A stretch of 64,000 bases of DNA from Lingula anatina (GCF_001039355.2 NW_019775451.1:314858-378857); one strand, 5' to 3'. Shown: positions 9,816 to 20,967, numbered from the stretch's first letter. Numbers and translations: made by a program. The notes: generated by a model from the sequence alone, not told the origin.

Positions 9816-12521
9816 TGGTGAAAGAGAAAGAGTCAGTAAAAAGGCAATTCATCAAAGTTTTATACATACGAGATATCTATAGATCCATGGTCCCAGGTTT
9901 GGAGAGCAGGCATAGAAACAAGACTGCTCAAATGTTAGTCTCTCACACTCTGGGGAAAGGCGTGGTTTCTGAGGACAGTGCAAGTAAGTGACTATTCCAT
10001 TCCACACATGGTTCTCCAGGAGATTTGCAACTGCATTCACATTGCAGCAGGATCTTTTTCGGAAACTTGGGCACTGAAACAGAGGTTAAAAGATATGGTG
10101 TCCTTTATCGGTCAATGATGCCTGTACGTACCTTGTCGATGTGGTCTGGTCATAGTATGTACACGGAAAACTCGAAGTAAAAGAAGAAAGAGCCGTTGAA
10201 TATAATCTGTATATGCATGGCCACCTGCGTAATCCCATACACTGCATAGCACATGTGGTCATCATTACAATTCAAACGAACAAATATATACACTTATCCT
10301 TCTTGTCAAAAACTGTTTTGTTTTGTTTTTTTCTGATAGCCTGGGTCGTAAGCTTTTATTTATTATCTGTGTGAAATATAGAAATTGAAATTCAAGTGAT
10401 GAAATTTATTGAAATCACGCAATATCAGCAAAAAAGGACGCCAACTTGAATATGCCACCATCTTGGAAATTTTTGATAACTGTAAAGTATGCCTGTATGA
10501 CTGTAAAGTATAAATATAGAATGTGTTGGTCTCAGAAATGATGTGTGGTACCATGGCAACGGTCCTCACACACATACACACCACCACCACCACCAGTTTA
10601 TTGGCAAACAAGCAGAAAATGAAACATGAGGACCTCAGCTATCAGGAAAACAGTGAATGAAATTCGCTGAGGGCTGGGGGGTGTTGCGCAATTCAATCTA
10701 ATTTGCGTGTTAATTAATATAAGGTAAAAACGATTTATCACCCCATCTAAACACACAACAAACACAACGTATGGACCAAAGGTGTGTGTGTGTGTGTGTG
10801 TGCGTGTGTGTGTGAGGGTGTACATGCACGTGGGTTCCCGCACGAAAATGCAGTAGTATCGAAGTAGCAAAGAAGCATTAACGCAGTAGTGGTGTGGAGC
10901 ATATTTGCAGTAGAAATGCAGTATAGCCTACTGCAATTCTACTTCAAAAATTAGAAAGGGTTGTACAGAGGAGCATTAATGCAGTAGATTAGCAGCATGA
11001 TAGAAGCATGTTTCAAATATGCTAATTAGCTCCCCAATCGAAGCAGATTTGAAGCATGTTTGCAGTATGATTGCAGTAGTCTACTGCGCTGGAGTATCTA
11101 CTTCGTTTTCGTGCGGGTTTTGTTAGTAGTCGTAGTGTAAGTTTCGCTCCAGTTCAACCCTTAAGTTTCTTAATCAGTTCCCTGAAATACCACAAACGAC
11201 GCTGAAATGCAAATATAGCTCCTTTCTCCCTGTTCAAGCTATAGCAGTTACAAGATAGCAGAGTATATTGAGCACGGACGACTGCAGTTTGATTCCCTTT
11301 GTATTGCTATGTTTTGTGTCTTGTGGTTTAAGCGGTAGCTGCCTAGACAGCATTAAACTATTTGTTTTGTGCTGGATGGAGTAAAAACAAATTGCGTTTT
11401 TTCCGTATGTTTTGTCTGTGTTTGTTTTACACCTTATGGTTGACACACGTCGAATATTTGTGTAGGCTGCTTTTTATCGCCTTTTATTGCAAACGTGCTT
11501 ACCTGCATCTTTGCAAACAGAATGATTATGAACTTTTACTTTTCGAGATGAATGTGACACAACTGCCACGCAAAAAAGAATAAAATGAAAAATGAAGATA
11601 TAATGTATTATTCAGATGAAGCCTAAAACACTTATTGATTTCACGCGTAGACGAGTCAGGTCCATCATCCAATCCAAGGGCACTGTACAATGTAGAAAAT
11701 ACTTAAATATGACTTTGTTTGTTTGTTTGTTTGTTTACTATCGTTGGTTCATTCATTGTTTGTACAATCAGTTAAATCTTTTGAAAAAATCATTTTATAA
11801 GTTGAATGAAGACTATTGGTTAATGACAAAGTTTCTGTATCATTTAACGCATTGCATTGAAGGTGACACTTTTTCCTTTCATAGAGAGGTATTTTTAACT
11901 CTTTAAACCTCTTCATACAAATTTAAGACCTAAGTTTCTAAAGCCGTCTTTCCGAAGACAAGGCATGCACAGTGAGGCATTGTATATGCTTTGGTTTCTT
12001 ATAGTGTTATATTGTTATTTGTGAAACACACACGCAATCAAATTTTAAATGCTTCCATATTATCAAACTAATGTTATTTTAATGTACATAAGTCAAACGG
12101 CATGCAGTAGTGCCATCTCTCACAGAAAAAAATTATAACCGAGTGTTATATTTACATGACATCAATTTAAATCCTTATTCTTCTGTGTTTCACACATGAT
12201 TACACTAAATTGAACCGGTAATTTTCACTCCAACAATATACAATATTTACCCTGGAAAGCGACCTTAGTTGGTGATAGATAGATAGATAGATAGATATCA
12301 TAAAAGACTCCATCTCTCTCTATCTTTCTCTCTTTCTCTCTCTCTCTCTCCCTCTCACTCACCTCCAGTCCGGGTTCGGGGGACGGTCTCGTCTTACTGG
12401 CCCCTTCAACTGGCAAGGTTACGCACTTGTTCAAGTAATAGCCTAGACTGTTAGTTTTGTTTTGAGGTACCGCGACTCCAATGTTCAGGCATACGAGACA
12501 GAGAATCAGAATTGTTGCCAT
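8669..12521 (-). CDS. Folate-receptor-family secreted protein, copy B (intact)
   Basis: The only complete copy. Four exons, 12363-12521, 9870-10073, 9607-9730 and 8669-8892 (159+204+124+224 nt), join in phases 0, 0, 1 with GT/AG sites and encode 236 aa plus TGA. Residues 1-20 form a signal peptide (MATILILCLVCLNIGVAVPQ). The mature part has 16 Cys, matching human FOLR1: LNKC; C-SCC-HC-EC-SC-AC in exon 2; LC-QC-AC-TC in exon 3; TC-VC-FC-PC in exon 4. Family motifs are CFYACSPNLGPWI, NVPLCASQCNKWWEACKEEY and KPNPNDAVALEAA, the equivalent of GNPNEEVARFYAA. NKT and NSS are possible N-glycosylation sites. There is no GPI-anchor tail, so it should be secreted. The FOLR1 pterin-anchoring Asp (QDTC) is Gln here (EQSC), and the WRKER and HKGW contact segments are replaced, so the ligand is probably not folate. 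Riboflavin-binding-protein-like or protein-binding (Juno-like) roles are open. Confidence 0.9.
9763..9811. repeat. (GA)n microsatellite in intron 2 of copy B
   Basis: About 24 GA units between exons 2 and 3, at the same intron position as in copies A and C. Confidence 0.92.
10783..10814. repeat. (GT)n microsatellite in intron 1 of copy B
   Basis: GT run with one GC interruption, just beside the MITE at 10837. Confidence 0.88.
10837..11117. mobile_element. MITE with CCCGCACGAAAA terminal repeats, intron 1 of copy B
   Basis: A 281-bp element. Left end CCCGCACGAAAATGCAGTAG; the reverse complement of the right end starts CCCGCACGAAAACGAAGTAG. The interior is rich in GCAGTAG/GCAT repeats with no coding frame. 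Copy A has the empty site at about 4664-4690 (acttgggtttcgttggtagtcg), showing insertion after the units duplicated. Flanking TT(T) is a possible target duplication. Confidence 0.85.
12274..12297. repeat. (GATA)n microsatellite
   Basis: Six GATA units in intron 1 of copy B, near the exon 1 donor. Confidence 0.9.
12315..12360. repeat. CT-rich microsatellite abutting the exon 1 donor of copy B
   Basis: On the transcribed strand this reads GTGAGTGAGAGG(GA)n, so the splice donor lies at the edge of the repeat. The same layout occurs in copy A (5583-5611) and, with CA repeats, in copy C (18169-18215). Confidence 0.8.
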
Positions 12522-12577
12522 GATCGCTTACGTGTTGAACAAATACCCGGTACCAGGTAATCATAGTTTGGGCTTTA

Positions 12578-12600
12578 TTTATATAAGCTGTGATGTCACA
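12578..12600 (-). promoter_or_regulatory. Core promoter of copy B: TATA box and CRE-like motif
   Basis: TATATAAA (12578-12585) about 57 bases upstream of the ATG, with the conserved TGACATCA-type motif upstream (12591-12598). Confidence 0.65.
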
Positions 12601-13158
12601 TGGGAATCATACGTGGCAATATCAAGTAACAGGTTGTAACTTACTAACAGCGGCATGCAGAATCTGGTGACACTAACAACGAGTTTCAATCAAATACAAA
12701 GACTGTTTTCACCCTAAAGTTATTAATCATCTTCTTTACATATGTACTGGAAGAAGAAGCACAAAATGTGCTGGTGTTTTTTTTTGTTTCGATGAACTCA
12801 TCAACATAATGTAACTCTGGCTAGTTTAGTGGCATTGAAAAAGTGACGTCTAACGTTCTGCAATGTCACTGTGACACTTATGTTTAGGTAGGATAAGGAA
12901 TGAAAAGAAACGACTTGACAAGTGCAAAATATTAAGAGCCTCAATGATGTAAAGGAGTTCATCTGCATCCTGACTGCTTAAAATGCGCCATCTTAACTGG
13001 TGGAGTTATTTTGGAAGCATATTTTTCTAAATACAATGCACATTGCAATCGTATGGTGTGTATCATTTTGGGTACATGGAGTTCGTTACGTAACGATGCT
13101 TAATAAATGTGTAACAAACTATCACTCTTTAATGTTAAATATTTCATATTTGAATTCT
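12601..13158. other. Array spacer, no gene seen
   Basis: Partly similar to the 5' flanks of the other copies (12601-12640 matches 5842-5870). No exon found. Confidence 0.5.
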
Positions 13159-13260
13159 AAATTTACGTCAGCTGTTGACTTCTTTAACACCATATGGGAT
13201 GGCGGATGTCACGTGGTACCGGAAACAGAGCCTTGCATGGAGTTGCAAATCCGAACACCT
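13159..13260 (+). pseudogene. Inverted relic of folate-receptor-like exon 4
   Basis: The plus strand reads AVDFFNTIWDGG then HVVPETEPCME, matching exon 4 of the array genes (STDFCNTIWNGAYKVVPDSEPCMV). The key Cys of DFC is Phe here, and the similarity decays into KKKK with a stop at 13303-13305. This is the only array fragment on the plus strand. It lacks the TCKEGSVC start, so it is a dead fragment. Confidence 0.7.
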
Positions 13261-14279
13261 TGTGTTTTGACATTAAAAAAGAAAAAGGGCCATTTTGTCA
13301 CCTGACGCTTCCGGATTGAATTTATATACGTTTTTCTTAAGTTGAATCATTAAGTTTTAGCAGTAAGTGTGGAACTATAGCGTGTTACGAGATTAAAGAC
13401 GTTACAACACAATTTTTAATGAGTTTAAACCAAATATTCAATCAGTTAACATGATTATCTTTTATCTTTCAAAAGGGTACATCTGTTCATTCTACTTTTA
13501 CATGTAGATCAGTATGTGGATAAACTCGGGTACTTGATTAATAATTCATTCTTTATTTCATCCCTTTTTCACAAAGAGTTTACAATAAAAAATTATCTCT
13601 GAAGCTGAGAACTGTAAATGCTTTACATATTGCATCTAACGTGGCACATTTGTGCATAGTTTAGCTGTTCGCGTATTCGATCAAATATCGTCTGAATTTT
13701 GTCAGTGGTCGAATTTTTTAGGATGGAATATTCCTTTACACCAATAGTTTAGGTGTCATCCATTTTAATCATCATTTACACACTTCTACCAAGCGTCTAC
13801 GCCCCCCCCCCCCCCCCACCCCCCCACACCCATCAAAGTGTACAAGCTAGGTGAAAAGCAAAAAAAGTAAGGCCCTTTGACAGCAATTAGGTTCATCATT
13901 TTTACTAATTTTCATAGGCGTATATTAGGATATAAAACTCCTCCCTACCCCCTCACTGAGTAAATACGAATATATTTTAATATTATCAGTATATAATATC
14001 TTATTTAAACAAGAAAGCTGGTCCAAAGAGGCCATTTTTATCAATGTCGATAAAATGCACAATTTGTTACTCTTATATATAACAATATCCTCAATATTCG
14101 GACATTTGTTAATATTCAAAATATAAGAAATCAACAAAAACAGTCACCTGTCTCACAGCGATTGTTTACAAATTCACTTTAGGTCTTAACAAGTCATCGC
14201 ATCCCATACGCCTGGGTGCATTTTGTAGCTTAAGAACAATCTCCGAATATATCTTTTCTTGCCCAGGGTGGAGACATGA
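13261..14279. other. Non-array sequence, no gene seen
   Basis: AT-rich; includes a C-run at 13803-13817 with low-complexity C/A. It is not repeated in the other units, so it probably came in with the OAS-like exon next to it. Confidence 0.45.
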
Positions 14280-14406
14280 CTAAAATCCCTTGAGCAATGG
14301 CATGCTTAGAGTCTTTTTGACCACTTGGCGCATTTTGTCCCAGCTGGATGCATCGAATTTACTGCACAGGTCATTGAGTGGGTTGGCAGGATCTCGAACT
14401 AACAGG
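14280..14406 (-). CDS. C-terminal exon of a second OAS-like gene (partial)
   Basis: Minus-strand acceptor TTTTGCAG, then a frame reading LLVRDPANPLNDLC, SKFDASSWDKMRQVVKK, ending LLKGF and TAG (14280-14282). The (R)P..LDPADPTNN segment near the C-terminus of OAS proteins corresponds to VRDPANPLNDL, followed by the usual W-containing helix. The exon starts with one base completing a split codon. A single N at 14477 lies 71 bases upstream, so the other exons are missing from the assembly or misplaced. It cannot belong to the exon 1-2 fragment at 6.8-7.6 kb, because it lies upstream of it on the same strand. Confidence 0.68.
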
Positions 14407-14476
14407 CTGCAAAATACGTTTTAGTACATATGTATTTATTAGATATTGGTTGAAAAATTAGTCTAGACAAAATAGA

Positions 14477-14477
14477 C
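14477..14477. other. Single-N assembly join
   Basis: One ambiguous base at a point where an OAS-like gene loses its upstream exons. Similar lone Ns at 21005, 26559, 31680 and 34340 also coincide with broken genes or repeats, so they look like gap joins and not miscalled bases. Confidence 0.6.
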
Positions 14478-15142
14478 NGTGCGGGAACTGGGGGCATTAA
14501 AACCGAGGTTTCAATCATCATGCACAAAATGATTTTTTGGATAACTTGGTATTGTTTTACGCAATCCCGTTATCACCTGGACGTCATATGCTGCTGTTAA
14601 AATTTAAGTTGCCAAATATTGTCTAAGCTATTATGAAACAATTAAACTAAACTTAATCCACGATACTTAGGTCTGTATTTATAGGGCTTTTTTGCATTGT
14701 CGTTGTCTTCATATACGTCTCTCACTATCATTATTTTTGTCTCTCTGTATGAAATTATATTTCAGAGTTTTGTTATTTATTATTCCATCATTATAAAAGT
14801 ATCTTTCTTTTTACTTTTTGTTTCACCACTACAGTGCACTACATCACACTATTTTGCACTGTGCGTAAACAAGTTAAGGTTCGACTTCAATTTTTTGTTA
14901 TTGATAACTTGTAATGACGGCAGCAACAGCGGGAATGTCCATTGGGTTGCACTTGATGGTTCAAATAAAACCTGACGGCAAAGAGAAGAGTAAGAATAGA
15001 GCAGTAAATTGCGACATATTTTTGTATGCACAAGAATTTCCAGTGCATGCCTGTAATCTATAATTGCTACAGATAACATATTGTCGAAGGCCTTTTTAAT
15101 TTATGAAGAAGAAACCCGAACCAGCGGATCTGAAGCGCATCA
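14478..15142. other. Array spacer, no gene seen
   Basis: From about 14905 (gtaatgacggcagcaacag) the sequence matches the spacer before copy D (19528 onward). No exon supported. Confidence 0.5.
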
Positions 15143-15148
15143 TTTATT
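15143..15148 (-). terminator. Candidate polyadenylation signal of copy C
   Basis: Minus-strand AATAAA about 300 bases beyond the copy C stop, conserved with the other units. Confidence 0.55.
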
Positions 15149-16287
15149 TACTTCTTGAAAGCAAATTTGCTTTATTTCAGAGACCAGAGACAGAGATCTA
15201 TCAAATAGCCCTTCATCAACAGTCGTCCAGTTAAGTGTGTGTTTTGCAACCAATCATGAAATCAGTATGATCAACCATTAAAACAAGAACTATTTTGTTT
15301 ACATTACAGAATTAGAGCATTCCCTTGAAAGAAAGTAAAATCATCTGGTCATTTTCATCTATTTGAATTTGAGCGTTCACAAAACATCTAGGCCTGGTCA
15401 TCCTTGTGGGTTTGGGGAATGAATTTTAGCCCCAGTGGACCCCTGTCTTCTATGACACCAATTTCGTCGCTGCTTCAAGGGCCACGGCTGTATTTGGATT
15501 GGGTTTCGAGGTGTCAAAAGTGAACACCATGCAGGGTTCCGAGTCTGGCACCACCTTGTAGCCGCCATTGGAAAAAGTGCTGCAGAATTCGGTGGATGAA
15601 TTGTAAAACTCTGTGTATTTTCTACATACCGAGCCCTCTTTGCAGGTGTTCAACCCTAGGATATATTTTGTTGAGATTTTCAGGTTATGAAAATTCAAGT
15701 AATAAGGTTGAGTAAATGACACATCATCACATAAACCGTATATATCTATTTAAGCCTGATTCTGCAGTGAACATGTTCATGTACACCAAAATTTAAAATT
15801 CAAAGCATTGAAAAAGGTAGATGGTTTCACTTCCAAAATATGACAATATGGAAGAATATTCTCTGGCAAATACAATTAATTAAGGAGTAAAACAACAAAT
15901 AAAAGACAATTCCAAATTGGCATAAAGGATAAAAAATTGATGTTATTTAATGCACTGAAATTAAAAAAATCTAACAAATGAAACAGAAAAAGTATTTAGG
16001 GAAAAGTTGACAAAATTAAATTTTCAGATCGAATTTGCCAATTTATGGCTAACCATCAAGTAAAACTAAATTGCTACCATGGAGTGCTACATGCATACTC
16101 CCACCCAACCACTCTTTCTACAGATGATGTCACTCACCTTCTACGCTCCAGTCCATTTCAGCGATCCAGTTCCTGTGACAAGTGTATTCCTCTTTACAGG
16201 CGTCCCACCACTTGTTACACTGACTGGCGCATAGAGGCAAGTTATCAATGACATCATAATGCTAAAAAAATGTTAAAATTGTTGATA

Positions 16288-16338
16288 TGAGAAAGAGAGA
16301 GAGAGAGAGAGCGGAGAGAGAGAGTGGAGAGAGAGAGG
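16288..16338. repeat. (GA)n microsatellite in intron 2 of copy C
   Basis: GA run with GCGGA/GTGGA interruptions, between exons 2 and 3. Confidence 0.85.
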
Positions 16339-17334
16339 TTAATACATACGAGAAATCTATCCATCCAAGGCCCCAGGTTAGGTGAGCAGGCATAGAAACA
16401 AGACTGTTCAAATGTTAGTCTCTCACACTCTGGGGAAAGACGTGGTTTCTGAGGGCAGTGCACGTAATTGATTATCCCATTCCAAACATGATTCTCCAAG
16501 AGATTTGCAACTGCATTCACATTACAACAGGATCTTTTTCGGAAACTTGGGCACTAAAACAGAGGTTAAAAGATATAGTATAGTGTCCTTTATCGGTCAA
16601 TGATGCCTGTACGTACCTTGTCGATGTGGTCTGGTCATATTATGTACACGGAAAACTAGAAGTAAAAGAAGAAAGAGCTGTTGAATATAATCTGTATATG
16701 CATGGCCACATGCGTAATTTCATACACTGCATAGCACATGTGGTCATTATTATATTTCAAACGAACAAATTTATACACTTATCCTCCTTGTCAAAAACTG
16801 GGTAAAATCACTGTTTTTTTTTCTGATAGCTTAGGTTATACGCTTTTTTTAATATCCGTGTGGAATATGGAAGTTGGTGTTATGCACAAGATTTAAATGA
16901 AGTATCTACTTTATATTTCTCCCTGCAGTACACCAAAAGTAACAACGAATATATTTTACTAGAATGTGGTATACAAGGTATTTCTAGCTGGAACACCAGT
17001 ATGTAAAAGTTTTCTAGCAACCATCTTGGATTTCAGGACTTTGCATCTAAGTAAAAGGCTGCATCAGTAATATACTCTGTAGGAAGAACGAAAAGACCTC
17101 GTTCCACTCTTTTACATCAAAGCACTTCCCATATTCCCATTTCTTGATAAATCAATTGAAATTCAAGTGATGAAATTTATTGAAATCACTCAATATCAGC
17201 AAAAGATGGAATACAACTTGAATATGCCACCATCTTGGAATTTTTTAATAACTGAAAAGTGTGACTGTATGACTGTAAAGAATAAATATAGAATATATTG
17301 GTCTCAGAAGTTGTGTGGTACCATGCAACGGCCC

Positions 17335-17366
17335 TCACACACACTCACACACACACACATACACAG

Positions 17367-17406
<40 letters not shown>

Positions 17407-17432
17407 GCCACCACGACCACCACCACCACCAG
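17335..17432. repeat. (CA)n and CCA-rich microsatellites in intron 1 of copy C
   Basis: A long CA run to about 17402, followed by CCACGACCACCACC repeats. The CCA part is also present in copy B (10578-10596). Confidence 0.9.
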
Positions 17433-18168
17433 TTTATTGGCAAACAAGCTGAAAATGAAAGATGAGGATTTCAGCCATCAGGAAAACAGTGAATGAAATC
17501 GCTGAGGGTGGGGGGCTGTTGCGCAATTCAAGTAGCTGTCTAGACGTAGCATTAATCTGTAATTTGTTTTGTGCTGGATGTAGTAAGAATATATTGTATA
17601 ATTTTATTTGTTTTTATATGTGTTTTTCTCTCTATATGTGTCTATTTTTGTTTTACGCCGTATGTTTTACACAAGCCACATGTTTGTGAATACGGGCTGT
17701 TTTTATCGGCTACGGCTCTTTATGGATATAGGAATATAATTGTCAACGTGCTCACCTGTGTCTTTTCAAACAGAATGATTATGCAAATTTGCTTTTCGCA
17801 ATTTATGTGACGCGACTGTTGAATTGAAACGAATGAAGTGAAATATGAAGAAATAATTTCAATCCTTCAATTGAAGTCTAAAGACTTTTTGACTCCACGC
17901 ACAGACGCTTCAAGTACATCATCCAATCCAGAGGGTACTGTAGAAAATAATTATCTGTGACCTTTTTACAAACGTGGGCTCATTCGTTAATTGTACAATC
18001 AATTAAGTGTTGTTAGATACATAATTCGAACAGCATGTAGTATTTCACACATTAAACTAAATTAAACCGGTAATTTTCACTCCAACAATATGCAATATTT
18101 ACCCTGGAAAGCTACCTTATTTGGTGATAGAACATGTATATAGAAATCATAAATTTCTCTCTCTTTCT

Positions 18169-18179
18169 CACACACACAT

Positions 18180-18211
<32 letters not shown>
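18169..18211. repeat. (CA)n microsatellite beside the exon 1 donor of copy C
   Basis: Reads (GT)n on the transcribed strand, directly after GTGAGT. Copies A and B have GA repeats in this place. Confidence 0.85.
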
Positions 18212-18215
<4 letters not shown>

Positions 18216-18308
18216 CTCCAGTCCGGGTTCGGCGGACGGTCTCGTCTTACTTGTCCCTTCAACTGGCAAGGTTATGCACTTGTTCAAGTAATAGCCTAGA
18301 CTATTAGT

Positions 18309-18561
18309 GATAGATACAATACGAGTCGCCGAGCTGTACGTGAAATATTACGAGTGTATTGGCGAGCCGCAGGCGAGACAATACACGAGTAATTTTCACG
18401 TACAGCTCGGCGACGAGTGTTGTATCTGGCTTAAACCACGGCCTCTGATTGGCTACTACACTAGTAGTGCAACAGACCGTGGAACGCACTCGTACATGAC
18501 GTGCTTGTATGTCGCATACAGCACGGCCGAGTCTTTTGTTCTACGCGCTAGCCGTGGTTTA
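18309..18561. mobile_element. 253-bp compound inverted-repeat insertion in exon 1 of copy C
   Basis: Comparison with copy B exon 1 gives sharp insertion edges, with 'agt' present on both sides. The left part (about 18312-18427) is a foldback with ~54-base arms; GTCGCCGAGCTGTACGTGAAA occurs on both arms. The right part (about 18431-18561) is bounded by CTTAAACCACGGC and GCCGTGGTTTAAG. It encodes nothing and inserts a stop into the host frame. Family unknown; it may be two elements or one compound one. Confidence 0.8.
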
Positions 18562-18679
18562 AGTTTTGTTTTGAGGTACCGCGACTCCAATGTTCACAAA
18601 CACCAAACAGATTATCAGGATTGTTGCCATGATTGCTTACGTGTTGAACAAAATCCTGGTAATCATAGTTTGGGGTGTA

Positions 18680-18702
18680 TTTATATAATCGATGATGTCA
18701 CA
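18680..18702 (-). promoter_or_regulatory. Core promoter of copy C: TATA box and CRE-like motif
   Basis: TATATAAA (18680-18687) about 50 bases upstream of the ATG, with the TGACATCA-type motif at 18693-18700. The promoter is intact although exon 1 is broken. Confidence 0.6.
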
Positions 18703-19766
18703 CGTTAATCATACGTGGCAATATTAAGTAACAGACTGTAAACTAATGGCAGGACAGAAGGCAGTGGGCACAGCGGAACTTGATAACATTAATGAGAAGT
18801 CTCAATAGAATACCAGTTTTTCAACTGTTTTATCTTATACTTTATAACAATATATTTTAACATCTTCTACTTCACATATTAAATGGATCAAAAGTCACAA
18901 AATTTGCTGGCTCTGTTGTCATGTTGAACTCATAAACATAATAATGAACTGCCTGATATAGTGACATTTAATCAGCGACATCTATCTATCTGCATCCCCC
19001 GCTGCATCAGATGTGCCATGTTATATGTGTAGATAATGCAGACACATAAAGAGAATATAACAGAGTATAGCCGTCGATGAAGGTCACGTGGTCTGAAGAC
19101 CAGCTCAGATATCAGAATAATAGCTATCACTGCCGTTTTTGTGGTAAAACAGAATATATTATATTTCTGTGAGTTACTCACAATGTTTTATTGTGAAATA
19201 TAAATGCCGTACGAAGAGTCATTATCCCTTTAATGGATCCAGTTCTACATTCAATGTTAGTATCTTTTAAAAAAAGTGTCTTGTTTGTAATAAGGTTGAC
19301 AAAATTGATGTCATATGACTGCTAACCGGTCTCTAAATTTTGACAGTGATTCGATTAACTCACAGGAACTAGCTCTTGGTTAGGTTTTTAATGCGCATTT
19401 TTCACAAAAGGGCAGGAAGCGTTAACTTAATTTGTGATCTTCTGCTGTTTTAAGTGAGTGTCCAGATTACTTTTCTTGTCGATATCAGTGAGTTTCATCT
19501 AATGCAATGTTGCTATCGTTGATTACATGTAATGACGGAAGCAACACCTGGAATGTCCGATTTTTGCACTAGATGGTGCAAATTTAACCAAATAAATCGG
19601 CAAAAAATAACAGTAAGAACAGAGCAGTAAAAGGCGTCATATTTTTGTATGTAAATTAATTTCCAGTGCATGCTTGTAATCACTAATTGCTACAGATAAT
19701 ATATTTTCAAAGGCTTTTTCATTTTAAGGAGAAGAAACCAGACACCAACAGATATGAAGCGTGTCA
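18703..19766. other. Array spacer, no gene seen
   Basis: Starts with the conserved 5' flank (matches bases 1-80), then diverges. No exon found. Confidence 0.5.
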
Positions 19767-19772
19767 TTTATT
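19767..19772 (-). terminator. Candidate polyadenylation signal of copy D
   Basis: Minus-strand AATAAA about 310 bases beyond the copy D stop. Confidence 0.55.
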
Positions 19773-20080
19773 TACTTGTTTAAAGCAAAAATTCATGATT
19801 TTAGAGACTAAGATCATGGACAAACTATCAAGTAGCCCTTTATCAAAAGTCGTCGTGTTATAGTTTTGTAGCACAGTGAATTTTAATGTGTGTGTTTTGC
19901 AACCAATCATGGCATCAATATGATCAACCATCAAAACAATATATGGTTTGTATACATTACAGAATTAGGACATTCGCTTCAATAAGAAAGTAACATCTGG
20001 TTATTATTCATCAATTTGAATTTGAGCGTTTACATACAGCTAGGCCAAGCCTACTGGGTCGATCTAGAGGATCTTCGGCC

Positions 20081-20967
20081 CTACTTGACTTTGACCTCCT
20101 GTGTAACCAATTTCTTGGCAGCTTCATGGGCCACGGCTGTATTTGGGTTGGGTTTCGAGATGTCAAAAGTGAACACCATGCAGGGTTCTGTGTCTGGCAC
20201 CACCTTGTACCCGAAATTCCAAACAGTGTTGCAGAAGTCGGTGGATGAATTGTAAACCTCCGTGTATTTCCTACACACCGAGCCCTCTTTGCAAGTGTTC
20301 AACCCTAGGAATGCTTTTATTGACATTTACAAGTGATGGAAATTCAAGTAATAAGGTTGCATGAGTAAATGACACCGCATCACATTTACCGTATATATCG
20401 ACTCAAGCCTGATTCCGCCGCAGCACAGAACATGTTCATGCACACCAAAATTATAAATTCAGATTATTGGAAAACGTAGATGTTTTGACTTCTAATTGAA
20501 TGTTGTTTTATGAAATGAAGACAATATTAACTGGAACAATATGCTCTGGCAAATTCAATTAATTAAGGAGTAAAAAAATTAATTACAAGTTTTAACTTGT
20601 CCTTAAAAGGACAATTCTAAATTTGCATAAATGATAAAAAATTTATTTTATTTTATTTTATGCACTGAAATTAAAAATCTAACAAATGAAACAGAAAAGC
20701 GTATTCGGGGGAAAAGTTAACAAAACGAAATGTTCAGAACGAGTTGTCCAATATATGGCCAATCATCAAGTAAAACTACACTGCTACCAGTGCTACCTGC
20801 ATACTTCCACCCAAACACACTTTAACCGGATGACGTCACTCACCCTCGACGCTCCAGTCCATGTCAGTCAGCCAGTTCCTGTGACAAGTGTATTCCTCTT
20901 TACAGGCGTCCCACCACTTGTTACACTGACTGGCGCATAGAGGCAAGTTATCAAGAACATCGAAATA
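20081..20967 (-). CDS. Folate-receptor-family gene, copy D (exons 3-4 only, cut by gap)
   Basis: Exon 3 (20844-20967, 124 nt) encodes YFDVLDNLPLCASQ, CNKWWDACKEEYTC and NWLTDMDWSVE. Exon 4 (20081-20304, 224 nt) encodes GLNTCKEGSVCRKY, YNSSTDFCNTVWNFGYKV and a C-terminus EVKVK before TAG. Splice sites, phases and cysteines match copy B and no lesion is seen. Only 38 bases upstream of exon 3 there is a lone N at 21005, after which the array intron no longer continues. Exons 1 and 2 are therefore missing from this assembly, and the gene may be intact in the animal. Confidence 0.82.

Larger units (their letters stand above)
15450..18630 (-). pseudogene. Folate-receptor-family gene, copy C (exon 1 split by an insertion)
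   Basis: Exon 2 (16350-16553), exon 3 (16138-16261) and exon 4 (15450-15655) are open, with the same lengths and phases as copy B except that exon 4 ends six codons early at TAG (CAG in B). They carry CSPNLGPWMDRFL, NLPLCASQCNKWWDACKEEY and LNTCKEGSVCRKYTEFYNSS. Exon 1 is broken: codons 1-23 (MATILIICLVFVNIGVAVPQ then NKT) lie at 18562-18630 and the rest (to donor 18216) at 18216-18308, with 253 bp between. The insertion gives TAA directly after NKT. Unless another first exon is used, no secreted product can be made. The intact downstream exons suggest the break is recent. Confidence 0.8.

Noticed and set aside
9562-9867. Minus-strand frame reading through (CT)n as SLSLSL
   Set aside because: Microsatellite read in the wrong frame over folate-receptor exon 3 and intron.
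13803-13817. Poly-C tract as a possible structural element (G-quadruplex on the minus strand)
   Set aside because: A simple homopolymer, of a kind seen at several other places (30953, 33536, 39998, 53337); no evidence of function.
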